A DNA stretch of 64,000 bases from Bubalus kerabau (taxonomy: Eukaryota > Chordata > Mammalia > Artiodactyla > Bovidae). Position numbers and translations under genes: made by a program. The notes under the pieces were generated by a model that worked only from the letters and a program-made list of their open reading frames with translations, did not search any database and was not told the DNA's origin. The stretch is taken from the NCBI RefSeq assembly GCF_029407905.1, contig NC_073624.1, positions 120,156,001 to 120,220,000 on the forward strand. Reading direction: 5' to 3'. Below, in pieces: positions 33,760-45,690 of the stretch; positions within the stretch are counted from its first letter, which is position 1; every line of letters starts with the position of its first letter.

Positions 33760-34870
33760 AACACTTTCTCCCCCACAAATTCATCAAAAGAGCATTTAAA
33801 CGTCGAGTAAATTCCACAAAACAACTTCTGAATGCCGGCAGAGGACATCAGGCACCCAGAAAAGCAGCCCAACTCTTCAAAAGGAGGTAGGAAAAAATAT
33901 AAAAGACAAAAAAAGAGACAAAAGAGGGAGGGACGGAGTTCTGTCCCGGGAAGGGAGTCTTAAAAAGAGAGAAGTTTCCAAACACCAGGAAACCCTCTCA
34001 CTGCCGAATCTGTGCCGAGCTTTGGAAGCACAGAGGGCAACATAAAAGGGAGGGGAAAAAAAAATAAACAATTAAAAATCACGGATTGTGAGCCCTACGG
34101 TAACTCCCCCAGTGGAGAAGCAGCGCAGACGCCTGCACATGGCATTAGCAAGCGGGGGCTGGGCAGGGAAGTGCGGTGCGGGCTGTGTCCCTTAGAGTAA
34201 GAATCGGGCCGAATGTCCTGAGCGCTATCTGAGTGAAATAATTTGGGCTAGCAAACCAGACTGTGGGATATCTACCACGCGAAAAGCCAGCCCTAACCTA
34301 AGACACCGCCAGGCCCGCGCACAGAACAAAGGACTGAACAGAGATAGCCGGCTGCAGACCTTCCCCCTCCGGTGACAGGCAGCCAGAGCCGGAAGGGGGC
34401 AATCGCAGCCCCAGAGAGACACTATCTATAAAACTGTAAGCAGGCTTCTTTGCTAACTAAAACTTCTTGGGGGTCTGGACGGTCAACAGCTGCCTGAGAA
34501 GGTGCGCCGGTTTTACACCCAGATAACCGAGTGGCGGGGAGGCGATAAGTCGCAGCATTGGCGCCCGCCAAACACCTCATCACCTGAGCTGCTCCGATCT
34601 GGGAAGAACACAAAATGCAGGCCCAACCGAGTCTGCGCCTCTGAGGGCTACCCGAGTGCCTGAACCTGAGCGGCTTGGACCTGGGAGCTCAGCCCAGGGC
34701 CGGCCTCTGATTGTTCCCGGCGGAACAACCTAGAGCCCGAGCAGTGTGGGCAGGGAGGCTACAGGCGCCGTGAGTGGGGGCAGACCCAGTGTGGCTGAGG
34801 CACTGCGAGCGCAGGCCAGTGTTATCTGTTTGCAGCATCCCTCCCTCCCTCCCCACAGCGCGGCTGAACA
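33760..34870 (+). promoter_or_regulatory. GC- and CpG-rich part of the L1 5' UTR
   Basis: In contrast to the AT-rich intron, this stretch has many CpG dinucleotides (for example 34130-34380 and 34500-34790). This is typical of the promoter-bearing 5' UTR of L1. No protein-coding content is credible. An A-run lies at 34880-34901. Confidence 0.6.
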
Positions 34871-35299
34871 AGTGAGCCTAAAAAAAAAAAAAAAAAAAAA
34901 ATAGTGTCCTCCACCGTCTCCTTTGTGTCGGGGCAGGAACCAGACACTGAAGAGACCAGCAAACAGAAGAAGCTATAACAGAGGGAAACGCCTTGGAAGC
35001 TACAGGCCATAGATTAAAACCCTGTGGTTACTACGGATTACATAGGAAGGGGCCTATAGATCTTGAGAAATATAAGTCGGACTAAGGAACTGCCAAAAAT
35101 GAACTGAACCCACAATACTCACAACAAAACCAGAGAAAGACCTAGATATATTTTTACTATTTTTACAATCAATCTTTCTTTCTTTATTTTTTTTTAATTA
35201 AAAAAAAATTTTTTTAAGTCCTCTATTGTCCTTTAATTTTCACTTTTATAACTATTACTTTGCAAAAAAAAAAAAAGACCCTATTTTTTTTTCTTCTTC

Positions 35300-35940
35300 A
35301 GCAAACTTCATATATATATTTTATAATTTTTTGACTGTGTTTTTTTTTTTTTCTTTTTTCTTTTTCTTCTTTTCTTTAACATTGTATTTTTGAAATTCCA
35401 AACTCTACTCTAGATTTTTAATTTTAGCCTTTTGGTATATGTTATCAATTTTGTACCTATAGGTTTTTTTCATAATTTCTGTGACTTTTTTTTTCCTCTG
35501 TTTCTTTCTCTTCTTCTTTTATATAACATCGTATATCTGCAATTCCAAACTCTACTCAAGATTTTTAATTTATGCTTTTTGGTATTTGATATCAATTTTG
35601 TACCTGTATTTTCTTTATAATTTTTGCAACATTGTTTTTGTTGGTTTGTTTGTTTTCTCTCTTTATTTTTCTTCTTCTTTTTTTTTTTTAACGTATTTTT
35701 GAAATTCCAAACTCTACTCTAGATTTTTAATTTTTGCTTTTTGGTATTAGTTATCAATTTTGTACCTGTAGTTTCTTTATAATTTTCACGACCTTGTTTG
35801 TTTTTCTTTGTTCGTTTTTTCTCTCTTTCTTTTCCTTCTTCTTTTCATTAACATCGCATTTTTGAAATTCCAAACTCTACTCTAGATTTCTAATTTTTGC
35901 TTTTATGTATTTGTTACCAATTTTGTACCTTTAAGAACCC
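35300..35940 (+). repeat. T-rich tandem repeat in the L1 5' UTR (about 4 units)
   Basis: The marker 'ttccaaactctactc' recurs at 35396, 35543, 35705 and 35868, giving unit lengths of about 147, 162 and 163 bases. Each unit has a pyrimidine-rich half and a 'ttttggtat..tatcaattttgtacct' half. Confidence 0.88.
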
Positions 35941-36400
35941 AATCTTCAGGACCCATTTTTCACTAGGGTACGAGATTACTGGCTTGACTGCTCTCTCTCC
36001 CTTTGGACTCTCCATTTTCTCCACCAGGTCACCTGTATCTCCTCCCTAACCCCTCTCTACTCTACCCAACTCTGAATTTCTGTGTGTTCCAGATGGTGGA
36101 GAACACTTAAGGAACTGATTACTGGCTGGATCTGTCTCCCTCCTTTTCATTTCCCCCTTTTATCCTTCTGGCCACCTCTGTCTCCTGCCTCCTTCTTCTC
36201 TTCTCTGTATAACTCCGTGAACATCTCTGAGCGGTCCAGTTGTGGAGTGCACATAAGGAAGTGACTACTGGCTAGCCCACTCTCTCCACTATTGATTCCA
36301 CCTCATCTCATTTGGGTCACCTCTAACTCCCTCCTCCCTCTTCTCTTCTCCATGTAACGCTGTGAACCTCTCTGAGTGACCCTCACAGTAGAGAAACTTT
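35941..36400 (+). repeat. Second tandem repeat in the L1 5' UTR (about 3 units)
   Basis: The marker 'actggct' follows similar context near 35978, 36121 and 36266 (spacing about 145). Each is followed by a C/T-rich 'ctctctccctcc' type segment and 'gtgaac.tctctgag'. Confidence 0.72.
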
Positions 36401-36926
36401 CCATCTTTAACGTAGATGTTTTATCAGTGGTGCTGTATAGAAGGAGAAGTTTTGAAACTACTGTAAAATTAAGACCGATAACTGGAAGTAGGAGGCTTAA
36501 GTCCAAACCCTGACTCCAGGGAACTCCTGACTCCAAGGAACAGTAATTGACAGGAGCTCATCAAACGCCTCCATACCGACACTGAAACCAAGCACCACAC
36601 AAGGGCCAACAAGTTCCAGGGAAAGACATACCAAGCAAATTCTCCAGCAACAAAGGAACACAGCCCTGAGCTTCAAGATACAGGCTGCCCAAAGTCACCC
36701 CAAAACCATAGACATCTCATAACACATTACTGGACATTTCATTACACTCCAGAGAGAAGAAATACAGCTCCATCCACCAGAACATCGACACAAGCTTCCC
36801 TAACCAGGAAACCTTGACAAGCCACCTGTACAAACCCACACACAGTGAGGAAACGCCACAATAAAGAGAACTCCACAAACTGCCAGAATACAGAAAGGAC
36901 ACCCCAAACTCAGCAATTTAAACAAG

Positions 36927-37853
36927 ATGAAGAGACAGAGGAATACCCAGCAGATAAAGGAACAGGATAAATGCCCACCAAACCAAACAAAAGAGGAAGA
37001 GATAGGGAATCTACCTGATAAAGAATTCCGAATAATGATAGTGAAATTGATCCAAAATCTTGAAATTAAAATGGAATCACAGATAAATAGCCTGGAGCCA
37101 AGGATTGAGAAGATGCAAGAAAGGTTTAACAAGGACTTAGAAGAAATAAAAAAGAGTCAATATATAATGAATAATGCAATAAGTGAAATTAAAAACACTC
37201 TGGAGGCAACAAATAGTAGAATAACAGAGGCAGAAGATAGGATTAGTGAATTAGAAGATAGAATGGTAGAAATAAATGAATCAGAGAGGATAAAAGAAAA
37301 ACGAATTAAAAGAAATGAGGACAATCTCAGAGACCTCCAGGACAATATTAAACGCTACAACATTCGAATCATAGGGGTCCCAGAAGAAGAAGACAAAAAG
37401 AAAGACCATGAGAAAATACTTGAGGAGATAATAGTTGAAAACTTCCCTAAAATGGGGAAGGAAATAATCACCCAAGTCCAAGAAACCCAGAGAGTCCCAA
37501 ACAGGATAAACCCAAGGTGAAACACCCCAAGACACATAGTAATCAAATTAACAAAGATCAAACACAAAGAACAAATATTAAAAGCAGCAAGGTAAAAACA
37601 ACAAATAACACACAAGGGAATACCCATAAGGATAACAGCTGATCTTTCAGTAGAAACTCCTCAAGCCAGGAGGGAATGGCAAGACATACTTAAAATGATG
37701 AAAGAAAATAACCTACAGCCCAGATTATTGTACCCAGCAAGGATCTCATTCAAGTATGAAGGAGAAATCAAAAGCTTTTCAGACAAGCAAAAGCTGAGAG
37801 AATTCTGCACCACCAAACCAGCTCTCCAACAAATACTAAAGGATATTCTCTAG
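36927..37853 (+). pseudogene. Younger L1 ORF1 with two in-frame stops
   Basis: The frame opens at ATG 36927 (MKRQRNTQQ) and would end at TAG 37851-37853, 308 codons, close to a normal L1 ORF1p. A long E/K/L/I-rich coiled coil covers about codons 45-125, followed by the RRM and C-terminal domain with the conserved ...NIRIIGVPEEE... segment. TGA at 37518-37520 and TAA at 37593-37595, both in frame, truncate it to 197 residues before the nucleic-acid-binding C-terminal domain. The first stop lies where the older copy has an Arg codon (AGA). Confidence 0.93.
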
Positions 37854-37904
37854 ACAGGAAACACAAAAATGGTGTATAAATTCGAACCCAAAACAATAAA
37901 GTAA

Positions 37905-40900
37905 ATGGCAACGGGGTCATACTTATCAGTAATTACCTTAAACGTAAATGGGTTGAATGCCCCAACCAAAAGACAAAGACTGGCTGAATGGATACAAAAA
38001 CAAGACCCCTACATATGTTGTCTACAAGAGACCCACCTCAAAACAGGGGACACATACAGACTGAAAGTGAAGGGCTGGAAAAAGATTTTCCATGCAAATA
38101 GGGACCAAAAGAAAGCAGGAGTAGCAATACTCATATCAGATAAAATAGACTTTAAAACAAAGACTGTGAAAAGAGACAAAGATGGTCACTACATAATGAT
38201 CAAAGGATCAATCCAAGAAGAAGATATAACAATTATAAATATATATGCACCCAACACGGGAGCACCGCAGTATGTAAGACAAATGCTAACAAGTATGAAA
38301 GAAGAAATTAACAATAACACAATAATAGTGGGAGACTTTAATACCCCACTCACACCTATGGATAGATCAACTAAACAGAAAATTAACAAGGAAACACAAA
38401 CTTTAAACGATACAATAGACCAGTTAGAACTAATTGATATCTATAGGACATTTCATCCCAAAACAATGAATTTCACCTTCTTCTCAAGCGCACATGGAAC
38501 CTTCTCCAGGATAGATCACATCCTGGGCCATAAAGCTAGCCTTGGTAAATTCAAAAAAATAGAAATCATTCCAAGCATCTTTTCTGACCACAATGCAGTA
38601 AGATTAGATCTCAATTACAGGAGAAAAACTATTAAAAAATCCAACATATGGAGGCTGAACAACACGCTGCTGAATAACCAACAAATCACAGAAGAAATCA
38701 AAAAAGAAATCAAACTTTGCATAGAAACGAATGAAAATGAAAACACAACAACCCAAAACCTGTGGGACACTGTAAAAGCAGTCCTAAGGGGAAAGTTCAT
38801 AGCAATACAGGCACACCTCAAGAAACAAGAAAAAAGTCAAATAAATAACCTAACTCTACACCTAAAGCAACTAGAAAAGGAAGAAATGAAGAACCCCAGG
38901 GTTAGTAGAAGGAAAGAAATCTTAAAAATTAGAGCAGAAATAAATGCAAAAGAAACAAAAGAGACCATAGCAAAAATCAACAAAACCAAAAGCTGGTTCT
39001 TTGAAAGGATAAATAAAATTGACAAACCATTAGCCAGACTCATCAAGAAACAAAGGGAGAAAAATCAAATCAATAAAATTAGAAATGAAAATGGAGAGAT
39101 CACAACAGACAACACAGAAATACAAAGGATCATAAGAGACTACCATCAACAATTATATGCCAATAAAATGGACAACGAGGAAGAAATGGACAAATTCTTA
39201 GAAAAGTACAACTTTCCAAAACTCGACCAGGAAGAAATAGAAAATCTTAACAGACCCATCACAAGCATGGAAATTGAAACTGTAATCAAAAATCTTCCAG
39301 CAAACAAAAGCCCAGGTCCAGACGGCTTCACAGCTGAATTCTACCAAAAATTTAGAGAAGAGCTAACACCTATCCTGCTCAAACTCTTCCAGAAAATTGC
39401 AGAGGATGGTAAACTTCCAAACTCATTCTATGAGGCCTAATACCAAAACCTGACAAAGATCCCACAAAAAAAGAAAACTACAGGCCAATATCACTGATGA
39501 ACATAGATGCAAAAATCCTTAACAAAATTCTAGCAATCAGAATCCAACAACACATTAAAAAGATCATACACCATGACCAAGTGGGCTTTATCCCAGGGAT
39601 GCAAGGAGTCTTCAATATCCACAAATCAATCAATATAATACACAACATTAACAAATTGAAAAATAAAAACCATATGATTATCTCAATAGATGCAGAGAAA
39701 GCCTTTGACAAAATTCAACATCCATTTATGATCAAAACTCTCCAGAAAGCAGGAATAGAAGGAACCTACCTCAACATAATCAAAGCTATATATGACAAAC
39801 CCACAGCAAACATTATCCTCAATGGTGAAAAACTGAAAGCATTTCCTCTAAAGTCAGGAACAAGACAAGAGTGCCCACTTTCACCATTACTATTCAACAT
39901 AGTTTTGGAAGTTTTGGCCACAGCAATCAGAACCAAAAAACAAATAAAAGGAATCCAAATTAGAAAAGAAGAAGTAAAGCTCTCACTGTTTGCAGATGAC
40001 ATGATCCTCTACATAGAAAACCCTAAAGACTCCACCAGAAAATTACTAGAACTAATCAATGACTATAGTAAAGTTGCAGGATATAAAATCAACACACAGA
40101 AATCCCTTGCATTCCTATACACTAATAATGAGAAAACAGAAAGAGAAATTAAGGAAACAATTCCATTCACCATTGCAACGGAAAGAATAAAATACTAAGG
40201 AATATATCTACCTAAAGAATCTAAAGACCTATATATAGAAAACTATAAAACACTGGTGAAAGAAATCAAAGAGGACACTAACAGATGGAGAAATATACCA
40301 TGTTCATGGATTGGAAGAATCAATATAGTGAAAATGAGTATACTACCCAAAGCAATCTATAGATTCAATGCAATCCCTATCAAGCTACCAACAGCATTCT
40401 TCACAGAGCTAGAACAAATAATTTCACAATTTGTATGGAAATACAAAAAACCTCGAATAGCCAAAGCAATCTTGAGAAAGAAGAATGGAACTGGAGGAAT
40501 CAACCTACCTGACTTCAGGCTCTACTACAAAGCCACAGTTATCAAGACAGTATGGTACTGGCACAAAGACAGAAATATAGATCAATGGAACAAAATAGAA
40601 AGCCCAGAGATAAATCCACGCACATATGGACACCTTATCTTTGACAAAGGAGGCAAGAATATACAATGGATTAAAGACAATCTCTTTAACAAGTTGTGCT
40701 GGGAACTCTGGTCAACCACTTGTAAAAGAATGAAACTAGAACACTTTCTAACACCATACACAAAAATAAACTCAAAATGGATTAAAGATCTAAACGTAAG
40801 ACCAGAAACTATAAAACTCCTAGAGGAGAACATAGGCAAAACACTCTCTGACATACATCACAGCAGGATCCTCTATGACCCACCTCCCAGAATATTGGAA

Positions 40901-41712
40901 ATAAAAGCAAAAATAAACAAATGGGACCTAATTAACCTTAAAAGCTTCTGCACATCAAAGGAAACTATTAGCAAGGTGAAAAGACAGCCTTCAGAATGGA
41001 GAAGATAATAGCAAATGAAGCAACTGCCAAACAACTAATCTCGAGAATATACAAGCAACTCCTACAGCTCAACTCCAGAAAAATAAATGACCCAATCAAA
41101 AAATGGGCCAAAGAACTAAATAGACATTTCTCCAAAGAAGACATACAGATGGCTAACAAACACATGAAAAGATGCTCAACATCACTCATTATCAGAGAAA
41201 TGCAAATCAAAACCACTATGAGGTACCATTTCACACCAGTCAGAATGGCTGCGATCCAAAAGTCTACAAGTAATAAATGCTGGAGAGGGTGTGGAAAAAA
41301 GGGAACCCTCTTACACTGTTGGTGGGAATGCAAACTAGTACAGCCACTATGGAGAACAGTGTGGAGATTCCTTAAAAAACTGGAAATAGACCTGCCTTAT
41401 GATCCAGCAATCCCACTGCTGGGCATACACACTGAGAAAACCAGAAGGGAAAGAGACACGAGTACCCCAATGTTCATTGCAGCACTGTTTATAATAGCCA
41501 GGACATGGAAGCAACCTAGATGTCCATCAGCAGATGAATGGATAAGAAAGCTGTGGTACATATACACAATGGAGTATTACTCAGCCATTAAAAAGAATAC
41601 ATTTGAATCAGTTCTAATGAGGTGGATGAAACTGGAGCCTATTATACAGAGTGAAGTAAGCCAGAAAGTAAAACACCAATACAGTATACTAACGCATATA
41701 TATGGAATTTAG
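37905..41712 (+). pseudogene. Younger L1 ORF2 (endonuclease/reverse transcriptase), broken three times
   Basis: ATG 37905. The first 511 codons are open and hold an apparently complete APE endonuclease with N14, E42, D144/N146 (VGDFN) and H229 (SDHN). Near 39438 a 10-nt deletion (relative to the older copy's 'ggccaccatcaccc') shifts the frame. The RT core then reads on with ISIDAEKAFDK and FADD (39989-40000), but the usual RQGCPLSP motif is RQECPLSP (GAG at 39869-39871). A TAA at 40196-40198 and a 1-nt deletion near 40998 follow. The C-terminal Cys-rich CCHC-like region (41278-41345) and the TAG at 41712 close it. Total length fits the family's ~1275 codons. Retrotransposition by this copy is not possible. 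Confidence 0.95.
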
Positions 41713-42066
41713 AAAGATGGTAACAATAACCCTGTGTACGAGGCAGCAAAAGAGACACTGATGTATAGAACAGTCTTATGGACTCTGTGGGAGAGGGAGA
41801 GGGTGGGAGGATTTGGGAGAACGGCATTGAAACATGTAAAATATCATATATGAAATGAGTTGCCAGTCCAGGTTCGATGCACGATACTGGATGCTTGGGG
41901 CTGGTGCACTGGGACGACCCAGAGGGATGGAATGGGGAGGGAGGAGGGAGGAGGGTTCAGGATTGGGAACACATGTATACCTGTGGCGGATTCATTTTGA
42001 TATTTGGCAAAACTAATACAGTTATGTAAAGTTTAAAAATAAAATAAAATTTAAAAAAAAAAAAAA
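41713..42066 (+). other. Younger L1 3' UTR and poly(A)
   Basis: G-rich purine tract at 41923-41956 (ggggagggaggagg type, G-quadruplex-like), an AATAAA-type signal near 42036 and an A-rich end. Confidence 0.85.
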
Positions 42067-45000
42067 GAAAACACAACAACTCAAAATCTATGGGATGCAG
42101 CAAAAGCAGTCTAAGAGGAAAGTTTATAGCAATACAATCCTACTGCAAGAAACAAGATAAACATCTAATATAACCTAACTTTACACCTAAAGCAACTGGA
42201 AAAAGAAGAATTAAAAAAAAATTAGTAGAAGGAAAGAAATCATAGAGATCCAAGCAAAAATAAAGGAAAAAGAAATGAAAGAAACAATAGTAAAGATTAA
42301 TAAAACTAAAAGCTGGTTCTTTGAGAAGATAAACAAAACTGACAAACCCTTAGCCACACTCATCAAGATAAAAAGAAAGAATCAACAAAATTAGAAATGA
42401 AAAAGGAGAGGTTACAACAGACAATGCAGAAATTCAAAGGATTAGAAGACACTATTATGAACAACTATATGGCAACAAAATAGATACCCTGGAAGAAACA
42501 GACAGATTCTTAGAAAAGTTCAATCTTCCGAGACTGAACCAGGTAGAAATAGAAATTGTGAACCCAACTATAAGCACTGAAATTGAAGCTGTGATAAAAA
42601 ATCTCCCAAAAAAACAAAAGCCCAGGACCAGATGGCTTTACAGGAGAATGCTATCAAACATTTAGAGAAGAGATAATACCTATCCTTCTAAAACTCTTTC
42701 AAAAAATTGCAGAGGAAGAAACACTTCCAAACTCATTCTACGAGGCCACCATCACCCTGATATGAAAACCAGACAAAGACAACAGAAAAAAAGAAAACTG
42801 CAGGCCAATATCACTGATGAACATAGATGCAAAAATCTGCAACAAAATTTTAGGAAACAGAATTCAGCAACACATCAAAAAGCTCATACACCATGATCAA
42901 ACTGAGTTTATTCCAGGGATGCAAGGACTCTTCAATATATGGAAATCAATCAATGTGATATACCATATTAACAAACTGAAAGATAAAAACCATATGATCA
43001 TCTCAATAGATGCAGAAAAAGCCTTTGACAAAATTTAGCACCTATTTATGATTAAAACTCATCAAAAAACAGCATAGAAGGAACTACCTCAACATAGTAA
43101 AGGCCATATATGAAAAGCCTACAGCAAACATTATTCTCAATGGTGAAAAACTGAAAGCATTCCCCATAAGATTAGGAACAAGACAAGGGTGTCTGCTTTT
43201 GCCACTAGTATTCAACATAGTTCTGGAAGTCCTAGCTATAGCAATCAGAGATGAAAAAGTAATAAAAAGAATCCAGATTGGAAAAGAAGTAAAGCTCTCA
43301 CTATTTGCAGATGACATGATACTGTACATAGAAAACCCTAAAGATAGTACCAGAAAATGACTAGAGCTGATCAGTGAATTTAGCAAAGTTGCAGGATACA
43401 AAATCACTTGCATTTCTATATACTAACAATGAAAAATCAGAAAGAGCAATTAAGGAATCAATCATATTCACCATTGCAACAAAAAGAATTAAATATCTAG
43501 AAATAAACTTACCTAAGGAGACAAAAGAACTGTACATAGAAAATTATAAGACAGTAATGAAAGAAATCCAAGATGACATAAACAGATGGAGAGATATTCC
43601 GTGTGGGAAGAATAGGAATTCCGTGTAGGAAGAATCTACATTGTGAAAATGACTATACTACCAAAGTCAATCTACAGATTTAATGCAATTCATATCAAAT
43701 TACCAATGGCATTTTTCACAGAACTATAACAAAAAACTTTACAATTCATATAGAAACACAAAAGACCCCAAATAGCCAAAGCAGTCTTGAGAAAGGATAG
43801 AGCTGGAGGAATCAACCTTCCTGACGTCAGGTTATTCTACAAAGCCGCAGTCATCGAGACAGTATGATACTGGCATAAAAACAGAAATATCAACCAATGT
43901 AACAAGATATAAAGCCCAGAAATAAACCCATTTACCTATGGGTACCTTATTTTTGACAAAGGAGGCAAGAATATACAATGGGGCAGAGACAGCCTCTTCA
44001 ATAAACGGTGCTGGGAAAACTGGACAGCTATATGTAAAAGAATGAAACTAGAACACTTCCTAACACCATACACAAAGATAAACTCAAAATGGATTAAAGA
44101 CTTAAATGTAAGACCAGAAACTATAAAACTCTTAGAGGAAAACATAGGCAGAACACTCGATGACGTAATTCAAAGCAAGATCCTCTATGACCCACTCCCT
44201 AGAGTAATGGAAATAAACACAAAAGTAAACAAGTGGGACCTGAATAAACTTAAAAGCTTTTGCACAGCAAAAGAAACTATAAACAAGGTGAAAAGACAAC
44301 CCTCAGAATGGGAGAAAATAATAGCAAATGAAACAACTGACAAAGGATTACTTTCCAAAATATACAAGCAGCTCATACAACTTAACACCAGAAAAACAAA
44401 CAATCAAAAAGTGGAAAAAAGACCTAAACAGACATTTCTCCAAAGAAGACATACAGATGGCCAACAAACACATGAAAAGATGCTCAACATCACTCATTAT
44501 CAGAGAAATGCAAATCAAAACTACAATGAGATATCACCTTACACCGGTCAGAATGGCCCTCATCAAAAAGTCTACAAACAATAAAGGCTGGGGAGGGTGT
44601 GGAGAAAAGGGAATACTCTTGCACTGTTGGTGGGAAAGTAAACTGATACAGCCACTATGGAAGATGGTATGGAAATTCCTTAAAAAACTAGGTATAAAAC
44701 CACCATAGGACCCAGCAATCCCACTCCTAGGCATATACTGTGAGGAAACCAAAACTGAAAGAGACACATGTACCCACTGTTCACCACAGAACTATTTACA
44801 ACAGCTAGAACATGGGAGCAACCTAGATGTCCATCGACAGATGAATGGATAAAGAAGTTGTGGTACATATACACAACGGAATATTCAGTTCAGTTCATTC
44901 GCTCAGTCGTATCCGACTCTTTGCGACCCCATGAATCACAGCACGCCAGGACTCCCTGTCCATCACCATTTCCCAGAGTTCACTCAGACTCATGTCCATC

Positions 45001-45145
45001 AATGGAATATTACTCAGCCATAAAAAGGAGTGCATTTGAATCAGTTCTAATGAGGTGGTTGAACCTAGAACCTATTATACAGAGTGAAGTGAGTCAGAAA
45101 GAGAAAGATAAATACTGTATTCCAACACATATATATGGAATCTAG
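42067..45145 (+). pseudogene. Older L1 ORF2, distal part (RT to C-terminus)
   Basis: It resumes at the target duplication and encodes the remainder of ORF2 in pieces: 42817-43038 (RT, ISIDAEKAFDK), FADDM near 43305, 44042-44584 and 44328-44708 (C-terminal with CGEKGILLHCWW), and the end at 45145. It has multiple stops and frameshifts and a 115-bp BovB insertion near its end. Confidence 0.9.
44886..45000 (-). mobile_element. Minimal BovB insertion (115 bp) with TSD
   Basis: Only the reverse BovB 3' end (cagttcagttcattcgctca to gactcatgtccatc), flanked by aacggaatatt (44875-44885) and aatggaatatt (45001-45011). Confidence 0.95.
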
Positions 45146-45505
45146 AAAAATAGTACTGATGAATTTATTTACAGGGCAGCAATGGAGAAACAGACATAAA
45201 GAATACACTTATGGACATGGGGAGAGGGGAGGAGAGGGTGAGATGTATGAAAGAGTAACATGGAAACTTACATCACCATATATAAAATGGATAGCCAATG
45301 GGAATTTGCTGTATGGCTCAGGAAACTCAAACAGGGGCTCTGGATCAACCTAGAGGGGTGGGATGGGGTGGGAGAAGGGAGAGAGGTCCAAAGGGAGGGG
45401 ATATATGTATACCTACAGCTGATTCATGTTGAGGTTTGACAGAAAACAGCAAAATTCTATAAAGCAATTATCCTTCAATAAAAAATAAACTAATAACAAA
45501 AAAAG
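45146..45505 (+). other. Older L1 3' UTR and A-rich tail
   Basis: Polypurine 'gggtgggatggggtgggaga' near 45358, 'acctacagctgattcatgtt' and an A-rich end. It is paralogous to 19465-19725. Confidence 0.88.
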
Positions 45506-45517
45506 AATTAAGTTTTC

Positions 45518-45690
45518 CTTGGTGACACTAGCTACAGTGTAGGTGATGGATTGGGAGAGACTAGGAACAGACAAAGGAAATGAGTTAGACGATTGCAATG
45601 AAAAACCGATGGTGGTTTGGACTGTGGAGATGGCAAGTAGGGACGGAGAGAAATGGTCCGATTCATTCACTTGGTCCTAACAGGAATGGC
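45518..45690 (-). repeat. L2, antisense, right part of the copy hosting the L1 nest
   Basis: 'gacgattgcaatgaaaaacc', 'gatggtggtttggactgtgg' and 'gagagaaatggtccgattca' match reverse L2 immediately downstream of the 31132 position in consensus order. Confidence 0.7.

Larger units (their letters stand above)
33717..42066 (+). mobile_element. Younger, near full-length bovine-type L1
   Basis: About 8.35 kb: a 5' UTR of 3.2 kb starting with the GGAGGAGGAGCCAAGATGG-type L1 start, then ORF1, ORF2, a 3' UTR with a G-rich purine tract (41923-41956) and a poly(A) ending at 42066. It is flanked by an 11-bp perfect TSD gaaaacacaac (33706-33716, 42067-42077). Insertion split the older L1 ORF2 between adjacent codons. 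It is oriented opposite to TRHDE. Confidence 0.95.
31133..45505 (+). mobile_element. Older L1 (5'-truncated), host of the younger L1
   Basis: A 12-bp target duplication (31121-31132 and 45506-45517, one mismatch) brackets the whole complex. Net of insertions it is about 5.6 kb: a short 5' UTR remnant, ORF1 remains (about 31660-32815), ORF2 from 32871 and a 3' UTR with A-rich end at 45480-45505. It is interrupted by a BOV-A2, a complete younger L1 and a 115-bp BovB. It is clearly more decayed than the inner L1. Confidence 0.92.

Noticed and set aside
35300..36400. Possible CRISPR-like array from regularly spaced repeats
   Set aside because: The units are ~145-163 bp degenerate tandem copies inside a eukaryotic L1 5' UTR, not short repeats with unique spacers.
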